Origin: Mammaliicoccus stepanovicii
GTDB lineage: Bacteria > Bacillota > Bacilli > Staphylococcales > Staphylococcaceae
Assembly: GCF_002902525.1 (NCBI RefSeq)
Contig: NZ_PPQZ01000043.1
Location: forward strand, 1-64,000
DNA: 64,000 nucleotides
Direction of reading: 5' to 3'
Shown: piece by piece, positions 57,021 to 64,000 of the stretch
Position numbering within the stretch: position 1 is the first letter of the stretch
Layout: each line of letters starts with the position of its first letter
Program-made: the position numbers and the translations under genes
The notes under the pieces: generated by a model
The model's input: only the letters and a program-made list of their open reading frames with translations
Databases searched by the model: none
Told to the model about the DNA's origin: nothing

Positions 57021-57932
57021 ATGCGGAAATTAACAATATTTGCGATAGTAGGTTTCCTAGCACAACTTATTGATGGATCACTCGGAATGGGATTTGGCGC
57101 AACATCTTCATCTTTGTTACTTACGTTTGGTATAGCACCGGCAGTAGCTTCTGCGACAATACACTTTTCTGAAGTAGCGACTACAGCAGCATCGGGAATT
57201 TCCCACATTAAATTTAAGAACGTTGATAAATCTATCATTTTAAAATTAGCCTTACCAGGTGCAATTGCAGGATTTATTGGTGCTGGTGTGCTAAGTAATT
57301 TACAAAGTGATGCTATTAAGCCATTCATTGCGTTATTTTTACTGACGATGGGAGTCTATATTATTTATCAATTCGTGTTTAAACAACCGAAACAGTTTAA
57401 TAACACGAAAGAAGGTAAACTTTCAGGATTCTTACTTGTTCCCCAAGGCGCAATCGCAGGATTTTTAGATGCAATAGGCGGAGGTGGTTGGGGACCAGTA
57501 AACACACCACTATTGTTAACACAAAACAAAATAGAACCAAGATATGTGATAGGTACAGTATCGGCGAGTGAATTTTTCGTTACGATTTCAACGTCGCTTG
57601 GATTTATTCTATTCTTTGGATGGGATCAAATAAGTATTGCACTTGTAGCAGCATTAGCAGTAGGAGGCGTAGTAGCAGCACCATTTTCTGCTTGGTTAGT
57701 TAAGACTTTACCAGTATACGTACTTGCGGTACTTGTTGGTGGGCTCATAATTTTCACGAATAGCACAGTATTGATAGGTACATTTGTACAAAGTGACGTA
57801 ACTGCAAATATCTTAAAAATCACAATAGTTGTTCTATGGCTAGGACTTGTATTATTTACTTTATATCAACATAGTAAGTTTCCCTTTAATCTTCAAAATG
57901 AAAAATCTAAAGAGATAGACCAAATCAATTAA
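57021..57932 (+). CDS. TauE/SafE-family permease, probable sulfate or sulfite transporter
   Basis: A 303-residue membrane protein with about eight hydrophobic segments and the TauE/SafE pattern: LIDGSLGMGFGATSSSLLL near the start, repeated in the second half as GFLDAIGGGGWGPVNTPLLL. It sits between siroheme and sulfate-activation genes, where other Firmicutes have the sulfate permease CysP, so it probably imports sulfate or exports excess sulfite. Direction and ion are inference. Three bases from sirC. Confidence 0.85.
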   Translation: MRKLTIFAIVGFLAQLIDGSLGMGFGATSSSLLLTFGIAPAVASATIHFSEVATTAASGISHIKFKNVDKSIILKLALPGAIAGFIGAGVLSNLQSDAIKPFIALFLLTMGVYIIYQFVFKQPKQFNNTKEGKLSGFLLVPQGAIAGFLDAIGGGGWGPVNTPLLLTQNKIEPRYVIGTVSASEFFVTISTSLGFILFFGWDQISIALVAALAVGGVVAAPFSAWLVKTLPVYVLAVLVGGLIIFTNSTVLIGTFVQSDVTANILKITIVVLWLGLVLFTLYQHSKFPFNLQNEKSKEIDQIN

Positions 57933-57948
57933 GAGGAGTGTTTGCTAA

Positions 57949-59127
57949 ATGGTATCATCAGCAATTACAAAAGAAGAAACGATAAAGCCACATGGAGGAG
58001 AACTTATCAATCGTCAGGTTGAAGGTGAAGAAAGAGAAATCCTTATTCAAGAAGCGAAACATTTTCCTAAGTTAATATTAAATCCATGGAGTCTGTCAGA
58101 CTTAGAGTTAATTGCGATAGGTGGATTCAGCCCTTTAACTGGATTTTTAGGAAAAAAAGATTATATAAGTGTAGTCGAAAATTTGCGTTTAGATAATGGT
58201 CTTGTATGGAGTATCCCTATTACATTGCCAGTTACAAAAGAAGAAGCAGATAAACTAACTATCGGATCAAATATCGCGCTTTATGGTGAAGACAACCATT
58301 TATATGGTGTTTTAAATTTAGAAGAAAAATATACTTACGATAAACAACAAGAAGCCGAAAAAGTATACGGAACAACAGATGACAATCACCCAGGAGTTAA
58401 AAATGTTTATGATAAAGGAGAAATTTATCTAGCAGGTCCAATTCAGTTAGTTGATAGACCTAAACATGATGAGTTTACAGAATTCCATCTTGATCCAAAA
58501 GAGACGAGAACATTATTTAAGGACTTAGGATGGAAGACGGTAGTTGGTTTTCAAACAAGAAATCCAGTTCATCGTGCACACGAATACATTCAGAAAATAG
58601 CACTAGAATCTGTTGATGGATTGCTATTGAATCCATTAGTTGGAGAAACAAAGTCGGATGATATATCAGCAAAAATTAGAATGGAAAGCTATCAAGTTAT
58701 ATTGAAACATTATTATCCAGAAGAAAGAACAAGATTAGTTATATACCCAGCAGCAATGAGATATGCAGGACCACGAGAATCAATATTGCATGCATTAGTA
58801 CGTAAAAACTATGGCTGTACCCATTTTATAGTCGGTCGAGATCATGCAGGTGTGGGTGATTATTATGGCACTTATGAAGCTCAAGAACTCATTAGTGAAT
58901 ATGAAGATGAATTAGATATTAACATCTTTAAGTTTGAACATGCATTTTTCTGCACTGTTTGTGACAATATGACAACAGCCAAGACATGTCCACATGATAA
59001 ATCAAATCACGTACATTTAAGTGGGACGAAAGTAAGAGAGAAGTTACGCAATGGTGAGCAACTACCTAAAGAATTTTCAAGACCGGAAGTTGCAGATGTA
59101 CTAATCAAAGGATTAAGACAAGACTAA
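57949..59127 (+). CDS. sat: Sulfate adenylyltransferase (ATP sulfurylase)
   Basis: The 392-residue enzyme makes adenylyl sulfate from ATP and sulfate. [15 protein letters not shown] (HxxH and the nucleotide site, about 200-214), [30 protein letters not shown]-like [38 protein letters not shown], and a Cys-rich [13 protein letters not shown] segment. The length matches the homo-oligomeric Bacillus-type enzyme without an APS kinase fusion. A GAGGAG site lies upstream. Confidence 0.95.
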   Translation: MVSSAITKEETIKPHGGELINRQVEGEEREILIQEAKHFPKLILNPWSLSDLELIAIGGFSPLTGFLGKKDYISVVENLRLDNGLVWSIPITLPVTKEEADKLTIGSNIALYGEDNHLYGVLNLEEKYTYDKQQEAEKVYGTTDDNHPGVKNVYDKGEIYLAGPIQLVDRPKHDEFTEFHLDPKETRTLFKDLGWKTVVGFQTRNPVHRAHEYIQKIALESVDGLLLNPLVGETKSDDISAKIRMESYQVILKHYYPEERTRLVIYPAAMRYAGPRESILHALVRKNYGCTHFIVGRDHAGVGDYYGTYEAQELISEYEDELDINIFKFEHAFFCTVCDNMTTAKTCPHDKSNHVHLSGTKVREKLRNGEQLPKEFSRPEVADVLIKGLRQD

Positions 59128-59149
59128 TTTGTAAGGAGTGAACAACATC

Positions 59150-59749
59150 ATGCAAACATCGACAAACATTACATGGCACGATTCAGAAGTAACTAAAGAA
59201 CAGAGACAAGAAAGAAATGGACATAAAAGTGTAATCATTTGGTTCACAGGTTTATCAGGATCAGGCAAATCGACTATTTCAGTTGCACTAGAAAAAGCAT
59301 TATTCGATAGAAATATGTCTTCATACCGCTTAGATGGTGATAATGTGAGACACGGATTAAATCAAAATTTAGGATTTAGTCCGGAAGATAGAAAAGAAAA
59401 TATCCGTCGAATAGGAGAAGTAGGCAAATTGATGGTAGATGCTGGCGTTATTACAATGACAGCATTTATATCCCCTTATGAAGAAGACCGTACAGATGTA
59501 AGAAATATATTAGACGATGGAGAATTTATCGAAGTATATACTAAGTGCAGTGTCGATGAATGCGAAAATCGAGACCCAAAAGGATTATATAAAAAAGCAA
59601 GAAGCGGAGAAATAAAAGGATTTACTGGTATCAATGCACCATATGAGGAGCCTACAAATCCAGAAATCGTTTTAGATACAGAAGTAGAAAGCGTAGAATC
59701 GTCAGTTGATAAAATATTGTCATATTTAGAAGAACACAAATATTTATAA
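59150..59749 (+). CDS. cysC: Adenylyl-sulfate kinase
   Basis: The 199-residue kinase makes PAPS from APS. P-loop [12 protein letters not shown] (about 29-40), [52 protein letters not shown] are complete. ATG 59150 follows AAGGAGTGAACAACATC; GTG 59138 lies in that site. Last gene of the sulfur operon. No clear terminator of its own precedes the 41-bp repeats that follow. Confidence 0.94.
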   Translation: MQTSTNITWHDSEVTKEQRQERNGHKSVIIWFTGLSGSGKSTISVALEKALFDRNMSSYRLDGDNVRHGLNQNLGFSPEDRKENIRRIGEVGKLMVDAGVITMTAFISPYEEDRTDVRNILDDGEFIEVYTKCSVDECENRDPKGLYKKARSGEIKGFTGINAPYEEPTNPEIVLDTEVESVESSVDKILSYLEEHKYL

Positions 59750-59791
59750 TGATCGATGATGAAGACCTGATACTGAGTTGAGTGATGATTT

Positions 59792-59930
59792 GTGGTCCGC
59801 AAATGAGATATTCGGTCCAGATAACAGATTATGTGGCCCGCAAATGAGGTATTCGGTCCAGATAAATGATTATGTGGTCCGCAAATGAGATATTCAGTCC
59901 AGATAAATGATTATATGGACCGCAAAACTC
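59792..59930. repeat. Tandem repeat array, 41-bp period, three units plus part (array D)
   Basis: Units begin GTGGTCCGCAAATGA at 59792, GTGGCCCGCAAATGA at 59833, GTGGTCCGCAAATGA at 59874 and ATGGACCGCAAAAC at 59915, always 41 bases apart. All share ATATTC(G/A)GTCCAGATAA-type second halves. The sequence is unrelated to arrays A-C by eye, but the period is the same. It lies between cysC and the fda terminator. Confidence 0.88.
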
Positions 59931-59944
59931 AAAACACATAAAAA

Positions 59945-59990
59945 AACAAGCCTCCCACATTACTTTATTGTAAATGGGGAGGCTTGTTTG
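59945..59990 (-). terminator. Intrinsic terminator of fda
   Basis: AAACAAGCCTCCC (59945-59957) with GGGAGGCTTGTTT (59978-59990). The minus strand runs into T7. It may also catch read-through from cysC. Confidence 0.88.
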
Positions 59991-60000
59991 CATGTTTATA

Positions 60001-60891
60001 TTACTTCTTATTTACTGATGCATCATATATAGAATCAACTGCGTCAGCTAAACCTTTATCGAATTCTTCTTGTGATTGGTCAGCGTATAAGTCTGTAACT
60101 AATGCGCGTGAGAAACTAGCGATTAGTCCATCGTTTTCTTTCAATAATTCGTTTGCTTTATCTCTTGAATAACCTCCTGATAAAGCTACAACACGAACAA
60201 CATTGGGATGTTCGATTAATGATTTGTATAGATTAGCATTAGTTGGGATTGTAAGTTTCAACATTACTAATTGGTCATCATTTAATTTATCTAATGCCTT
60301 TGTTATTTCTTCTTTCAAGATGTCTTCAATTTCAGCTTTGTCATTAGCATTAATGTTTACTTCTGGCTCGATGATTGGCACTAAACCTGCAGAGATAATT
60401 TGTTTACCAATTTCGAATTGTTGTTCGACTACTTTAGCAATTGCTTCTTTATTTGCTTCTAAAATATTAGAACGCATCTTAGTACCGAATACGTTTCTTT
60501 CTTTTGCACGTTGTAAAAGTTCATCTAAACCTGGAATAACTTTCATAAGTTGAACGCCATTTTCTTCTTCAGCTAGTCCTTTGTCTACTTTTAAGAAAGG
60601 TACAACGCCTTTATCATTTAAATAATCTGATGTGTATTTACCTTCAACTTTACGGTCCATTGTTTGTTCAAATAAAATAGCACCTAAAATTTTATCTGCG
60701 TTAAATGATGGAGATGTAATGATGCGTGTTCTCATTTCATGTACGAGTGTAAACATTTCCTCTTCACTATTGTATTGATCTTCGTTAATACCATAGTCGT
60801 TAAGTGCTTTCGGAGTACTACCACCACTTTGATCTAGTGCAGCTATAAAACCTTTACCATTTTTTACTTTATCAAATTGTTCTTGGGTCAT
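60001..60891 (-). CDS. fda: Fructose-bisphosphate aldolase class I
   Basis: The 296-residue Schiff-base aldolase cleaves fructose-1,6-bisphosphate in glycolysis and gluconeogenesis. [50 protein letters not shown] and the lysine-containing [14 protein letters not shown] are class I marks. It is the staphylococcal short form without metal ligands. AAAGGAGTGG precedes the ATG. Monocistronic. Confidence 0.94.
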   Translation of the reverse strand: MTQEQFDKVKNGKGFIAALDQSGGSTPKALNDYGINEDQYNSEEEMFTLVHEMRTRIITSPSFNADKILGAILFEQTMDRKVEGKYTSDYLNDKGVVPFLKVDKGLAEEENGVQLMKVIPGLDELLQRAKERNVFGTKMRSNILEANKEAIAKVVEQQFEIGKQIISAGLVPIIEPEVNINANDKAEIEDILKEEITKALDKLNDDQLVMLKLTIPTNANLYKSLIEHPNVVRVVALSGGYSRDKANELLKENDGLIASFSRALVTDLYADQSQEEFDKGLADAVDSIYDASVNKK

Positions 60892-61067
60892 TTTGTTCCA
60901 CTCCTTTAGATAATTTCAATTTAAGTATGATGAAATAAAAGACGAATCGCAAGTGATTAAACTTTTTAACTAATAAGAAGATAAGTTTGTCTATTTTAAG
61001 AAGATTTTCAAAATGATATTACAAAATTAGGTTATACGCTTTATGATGGGAAGAAGGAGGATTTTAA

Positions 61068-61397
61068 ATGAACAAAAAATATGCAATATTATTAATAAGC
61101 GGACTAGCAATAGTAGCGATTGCAGTAGCGGCATTGTTATTCTTTTCAACACAAAAAACAACGTACTATGGTTATATGGAAAATAGTACAAAAGCAGAAA
61201 AAGTTGTAAGTGAAAAAACGAATAAAGTCACGAAAGACGTTAAGATAGAAAATTCAAAAGAATTTAAACCTAAAAAAGGTGATTTTGTAAAACTCATTTC
61301 AAATGATGATGGCAAAACATTCTATAAAAAAGAAATCGTATCACATGATGATATACCACACGGTTTAATGATGAAAATTCATGAAATGAAAATGTAA
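61068..61397 (+). CDS. Small secreted or membrane-anchored protein
   Basis: A 109-residue protein with one N-terminal hydrophobic segment (about 5-27) preceded by Lys-Lys, then a hydrophilic, lysine-rich extracytoplasmic part ending PHGLMMKIHEMKM. There is no lipobox cysteine. The general plan (signal segment, YYGYM, a small beta-rich domain) recalls the YxeA/DUF1093 group, but the match is loose. A GAAGGAGG site and a downstream terminator support it as a gene. Function unknown. Confidence 0.75.
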   Translation: MNKKYAILLISGLAIVAIAVAALLFFSTQKTTYYGYMENSTKAEKVVSEKTNKVTKDVKIENSKEFKPKKGDFVKLISNDDGKTFYKKEIVSHDDIPHGLMMKIHEMKM

Positions 61398-61406
61398 TGA
61401 GGATCC

Positions 61407-61459
61407 AAATAAAACGAGTAAAGAACATAAATGATTTGTTCTTTGCTCGTTTTATTTTA
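61407..61459 (+). terminator. Intrinsic terminator
   Basis: AAATAAAACGAGTAAAGAACA (61407 onward, shown to 61426) pairs with a near-exact complement at 61437-61459 with one mismatch, then T-rich sequence. Confidence 0.85.
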
Positions 61460-61517
61460 TTAATATATTGATTGTAGTAGTATTACACTATATATGATAT
61501 AGGAAGGGGATCGTTAT

Positions 61518-61978
61518 ATGATAATTCGTGATAAGAAAAGTTCTGATATTGAAAGTTTGGCTGAAGTACATTATCAATCATGGATAAGTGCATACGAAGG
61601 CATGATACCAGATGACTACATAGAAAGACATCATAAATTTAATGCGCCGTGTCTTGTAGCGGAAGTGGATGATTCAATTGTAGGGTTCTTGATGTATAGC
61701 AAAGACAAAGATAGTGATGTAGGGAACTATTGTGGTGAAATAATGGTTATATATTTATTAAAGGAATTTCAGAATAAAGGTGTCGGAAGCAAGTTAATGG
61801 AAGAAGCAGAGCAACGTATGAGAGGTGATTTTGAACAACTAAGTGTTTTTGGGTATTTGAAGATAATAAACAAGCAATTAAATTTTACGAAAGATTTGGA
61901 TTTAAGGCTGATGGAATTTATGAAATAAGTAATTTAGGTAAAGAAATGAAAGAAATAAGAATGAGAAAAAAGTTGTAA
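61518..61978 (+). pseudogene. GNAT acetyltransferase broken by a frameshift at a T-run
   Basis: The frame MIIRDKKSSDIESLAEVHYQ... with EIMVIYLLKEFQNKGVGSKL (acetyl-CoA loop) continues normally to LSVF, then loses phase at the T5 run 61846-61850 and stops at 61926-61928. In the frame two bases on, the family's normal ending is intact: WVFEDNKQAIKFYERFGFKA, then NLGKEMKEIRMRKKL with a stop at 61976-61978. One T missing (or two added) explains it. The full protein would be about 153 residues, typical for the YjcK/PhnO-like GNATs. It may be a true pseudogene, a slippage-prone phase site or a sequencing error. Confidence 0.85.
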
Positions 61979-62126
61979 ATTATACATTTTGAAACAATAT
62001 TAAACTGTAAACCGGCAAAAATAATACTAAATATTAATTCTTCTTAAAAATAATTAAAAAAATTTATAAATATATGATTATCAATATAATACTTAGGGTA
62101 ACATACTAAAAAAGGAGGATTTATAT

Positions 62127-63062
62127 ATGAGTAAAATAACAGATTCATTCATGAGTGCTTTAGATAGCATTATTGGTTTTATACCAAACTTAATAAGTGC
62201 AATTATTTTATTAATTGTTGCATGGTTAATTGCAGTAATTGTTAAGAACGTAATTATTAAAGGTTTAGGTGCATTAGGTTTTGAAAAATGGTTAGAGAAA
62301 AAAGGATTAACTGATTCAGGAAGTGGCAAATCAGAATCTGAAGGTTTAATTCAAACATTTGGTAAATTAGCTTACTTCATTATTTTCTTATTATTCTTAC
62401 CATCAGTATTTGATGCATTGAATATGACATCAGTATCAACACCTATTAAAAACATGATGGGTAGCGTGTTAGACTTCTTACCTAAAATTATCGTTGCAGT
62501 TGTAATCTTAGTAGTAGGATTATTTATTGCAAAAGTATTAGGTACATTAGTTAAGAATTTATTAGCTAACTTAAATGCAAGTCGCTATAACCACTATGTA
62601 AACTTTGGTGAAAATAAAGAAAGCATAGACATCCCTTCAGCAACTGGAGGCATTATTACAGCAATTATTGGTTTATTCTTTGTAGTTGAAGCATTAAACA
62701 CAGTTAATTTAGAAGTTTTAAATACAATTGGTGAAGCAATAATCGGTTACTTACCATTAGTTATCTCAGGTGCAATCATCTTACTAATTGGTTTCATTGG
62801 TGGTAACTTATTATCTAAAGTTATTAAGAAATCAACTGGTAACGGATTCGTTGCTGAGATTGTTAAGTACTTAGTAATTATCGTTTCAGTATTTATGACA
62901 TTAGATCAATTAAACTTTGCTCAAAGTATTGTTAATGTAGCGTTCTTACTTATCTTAGGTGCTGTTGCAGTAGCATTCGCTATTTCATTCGGTATCGGTG
63001 GTAAATCATTCGCTGAAAAAACATTATCAAAAATTGAAGACAAAGCAGATTCTAAGAAATAA
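62127..63062 (+). CDS. Multi-pass membrane protein with conserved MscS-related TM repeats
   Basis: A 311-residue protein with about eight hydrophobic segments in repeated pairs. The motif FIPNLISAIILLIVAWLIA (about 18-36) recurs as FLPKIIVAVVILVVGLFIA (about 112-130) and YLPLVISGAIILLIGFIGG (about 210-228), each followed by a basic helix. This is the 'conserved TM helix' repeat found in MscS-like proteins, but the MscS pore and beta domain are missing, so channel function is doubtful. The C-terminus is lysine- and aspartate-rich. AAAGGAGG site. Confidence 0.83.
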   Translation: MSKITDSFMSALDSIIGFIPNLISAIILLIVAWLIAVIVKNVIIKGLGALGFEKWLEKKGLTDSGSGKSESEGLIQTFGKLAYFIIFLLFLPSVFDALNMTSVSTPIKNMMGSVLDFLPKIIVAVVILVVGLFIAKVLGTLVKNLLANLNASRYNHYVNFGENKESIDIPSATGGIITAIIGLFFVVEALNTVNLEVLNTIGEAIIGYLPLVISGAIILLIGFIGGNLLSKVIKKSTGNGFVAEIVKYLVIIVSVFMTLDQLNFAQSIVNVAFLLILGAVAVAFAISFGIGGKSFAEKTLSKIEDKADSKK

Positions 63063-63112
63063 AGATTGCAATTAAGTTCTAAATAGATGGAACGTAATTG
63101 TTCCAAATATTT

Positions 63113-63160
63113 AAACCCAGTACCATTCTTGATATCAAGAATGGTACTGGGTTTTTCTTA
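63113..63160. terminator. Long perfect palindromic terminator
   Basis: Two 21-base arms (63113-63133 and 63134-63154; outer AAACCCAGTACC, inner CTTGAT/ATCAAG) are exact complements with no spacer, then T5. As RNA it folds with a small loop. Confidence 0.86.
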
Positions 63161-63378
63161 TGTAGTTGAACTCATGTGAATAGTACTGTCAGCATCCCAT
63201 TTATCAGACATTATATGATGTATCAAAGTGGTTTCGAGGATAGTCTGCGGGTTGTCTACCACTAGACTGAAGGTTGTCTAATGGAACGATAGAATAGTTT
63301 ATATGTCGTTTTCCTTGAATAAGACAGTAGAAAAATCGTATAATAAATTCAAGATATTAAATTTGGAAGGAGTTGGTA
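63161..63378. other. Gene-free region with a degenerate repeat or hairpin
   Basis: TAGTCTGCGGGTTGTCTA (63241-63258) and TAGACTGAAGGTTGTCTA (63263-63280) are similar copies 22 bases apart. AGTCT and AGACT can also pair across them with GGT/ACC inside. Nothing else stands out before the small gene at 63379. Confidence 0.45.
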
Positions 63379-63651
63379 ATGATGGAATGGTTGATTGGTT
63401 TATTAGGTGAAGATGTTCTATTTAATTATTTAGCATTTGGTATTCATTATTTCATTCCAATATTACTAACTCTCCTTTTTGTATATTTACAAATGCAAGC
63501 AAATATCAAATTACATCACAATTGGTTTGTAAAATCTTCAACAGAAATTGATGATCAATATATATTTGAATGGATCATTCCAATATTAAGATGGCGTATT
63601 AGATGTTTGTCCAAGTCCGACGATGAAGAAGATGTTTGTCCAATATATTAA
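63379..63651 (+). CDS. Small membrane protein upstream of yidC, unknown function
   Basis: A 90-residue protein with one or two hydrophobic segments (about 3-42, FGIHYFIPILLTLLFVYLQM the strongest) and a charged tail with WRIRCLSKSDDEEDVCPIY. GGAAGGAG at 63365-63372 fits ATG 63379; the TTG at 63373 would abut the site. It ends 29 bases before yidC and may be co-transcribed with it. I do not recognise it. Confidence 0.65.
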   Translation: MMEWLIGLLGEDVLFNYLAFGIHYFIPILLTLLFVYLQMQANIKLHHNWFVKSSTEIDDQYIFEWIIPILRWRIRCLSKSDDEEDVCPIY

Positions 63652-63680
63652 TTCATATTTAATATATTGGAGGAGAAATT

Positions 63681-64000
63681 TTGAAAAAATTATATTCAGT
63701 TTTAGCATTTTTATCAATCACATTATTATTAGGTGGTTGTGCGCCAAATAAAGACGGTGTATTTCACACTACATTTGTAGAACCGTTTATTTATCTAATA
63801 AAGTTTTTCGCGTCATTTTTTGATGGGAGTTATGGCATTGGTATTATAATCGTGACATTATGTGTACGACTCATTGTAATGCCTTTCATGTTGCGTTCAT
63901 TTAAATCTCAGAAAAAAATGCAATTTAAAATGAAACAAATTAAACCTGAAATAGATGAAATAAATAAGAAGATGAAGGCGACTAAAGATGAAAAAGAACG
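63681..64000 (+). CDS. yidC: Membrane protein insertase YidC/OxaA, 3' part outside window
   Basis: The frame starts with TTG 63681 behind TTGGAGGAGAAATT and is open to the right edge (106 complete codons). MKKLYSVLAFLSITLLLGGC is a lipoprotein signal with Cys20, as in Gram-positive YidC. VEPFIYLIKFFASFFDGSYG begins the insertase domain, followed by IIIVTLCVRLIVMPFMLRSF with the conserved arginine inside a membrane segment, and then the charged cytoplasmic hairpin KKMQFKMKQIKPEIDEINKK. It inserts and folds membrane proteins with or without SecYEG. The end of the gene is not in the window. Confidence 0.92.
   Translation, partial: MKKLYSVLAFLSITLLLGGCAPNKDGVFHTTFVEPFIYLIKFFASFFDGSYGIGIIIVTLCVRLIVMPFMLRSFKSQKKMQFKMKQIKPEIDEINKKMKATKDEKE

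Noticed and set aside
62127-63062. Mechanosensitive channel MscS
   Set aside because: The MscS pore helix and beta domain are missing; only the membrane repeat is shared.

Overview
The window is chromosomal DNA of a low-GC Gram-positive coccus of the family Staphylococcaceae. Several products match staphylococcal proteins as I remember them almost end to end: Drp35 lactonase, OatA peptidoglycan O-acetyltransferase, a FemA/FemB-family aminoacyltransferase, Mqo, FadX and class I fructose-bisphosphate aldolase. The separate mvaK1-mvaD-mvaK2 operon with a type 2 IPP isomerase also fits. A complete sulfate-assimilation operon next to a complete fad operon points away from S. aureus and towards the sciuri/Mammaliicoccus or S. 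carnosus/xylosus type of species; this last step is inference. I see no rRNA, tRNA, CRISPR array, prophage or intact insertion sequence.

Layout. 0-1 kb: end of a very AT-rich HExxH protein cut by the left edge. 1-7 kb: BrnQ transporter with a possible attenuator, a glycerophosphodiesterase, an ABC-2 exporter pair, a FadH-like dienoyl-CoA reductase under a cre site, and a DinB/YfiT-type protein. 6.9-10.6 kb: a yknWXYZ-like ABC exporter with its Yip1 partner transcribed divergently. 10.7-12 kb: Fem-family ligase. 12.2-17 kb: nitrite reductase operon (CbiX/NirR, SirC-like, NirB, NirD, SUMT) with a Rex-like operator over its promoter. 17-24.2 kb: TrhO, MsrA, the mevalonate operon, Drp35 and Fni. 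24.4-29.4 kb: an orphan OpuCC-type lipoprotein with a non-canonical start, then a fructose/mannose-family PTS and its PRD regulator. 29.5-33.8 kb: OatA, a small conserved protein and Mqo. 34.4-42.3 kb: fadX-fadE-fadD-fadB-fadA. 42.8-46.7 kb: a sugar-oxidation operon (two Gfo/Idh/MocA oxidoreductases, one frameshifted; ThuA-like; sugar-phosphate isomerase-like). 47.2-50.3 kb: NERD protein, VOC protein and NSS symporter. 50.4-59.8 kb: cysH-cysJ-cysI-cobA-sirB-sirC-TauE/SafE-sat-cysC. 60-64 kb: fda, small secreted/membrane proteins, a frameshifted GNAT, an MscS-related multi-pass protein and the start of yidC at the right edge.

How it works together. Sulfate is activated by Sat/CysC, reduced by CysH and then by CysJI; nitrite is reduced by NirBD. 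Both CysI and NirB need siroheme, and each operon carries its own siroheme-making genes. Catabolic units (FadH-like, fad, PTS, sugar oxidation) each have a CcpA-type cre site, so they are probably shut off together by preferred sugars. In three of these the cre starts 11 bp downstream of the start of a -35-like hexamer.

The most unusual signal is not a gene. Four intergenic tandem arrays (33.85, 42.45, 46.79 and 59.79 kb) all have a period of 41 bp although three different unit sequences are involved. Each lies just past the 3' end of an operon. The best-conserved units contain an imperfect palindrome. The window also has two single-base frameshifts and one gene whose only plausible start codon is ATT.
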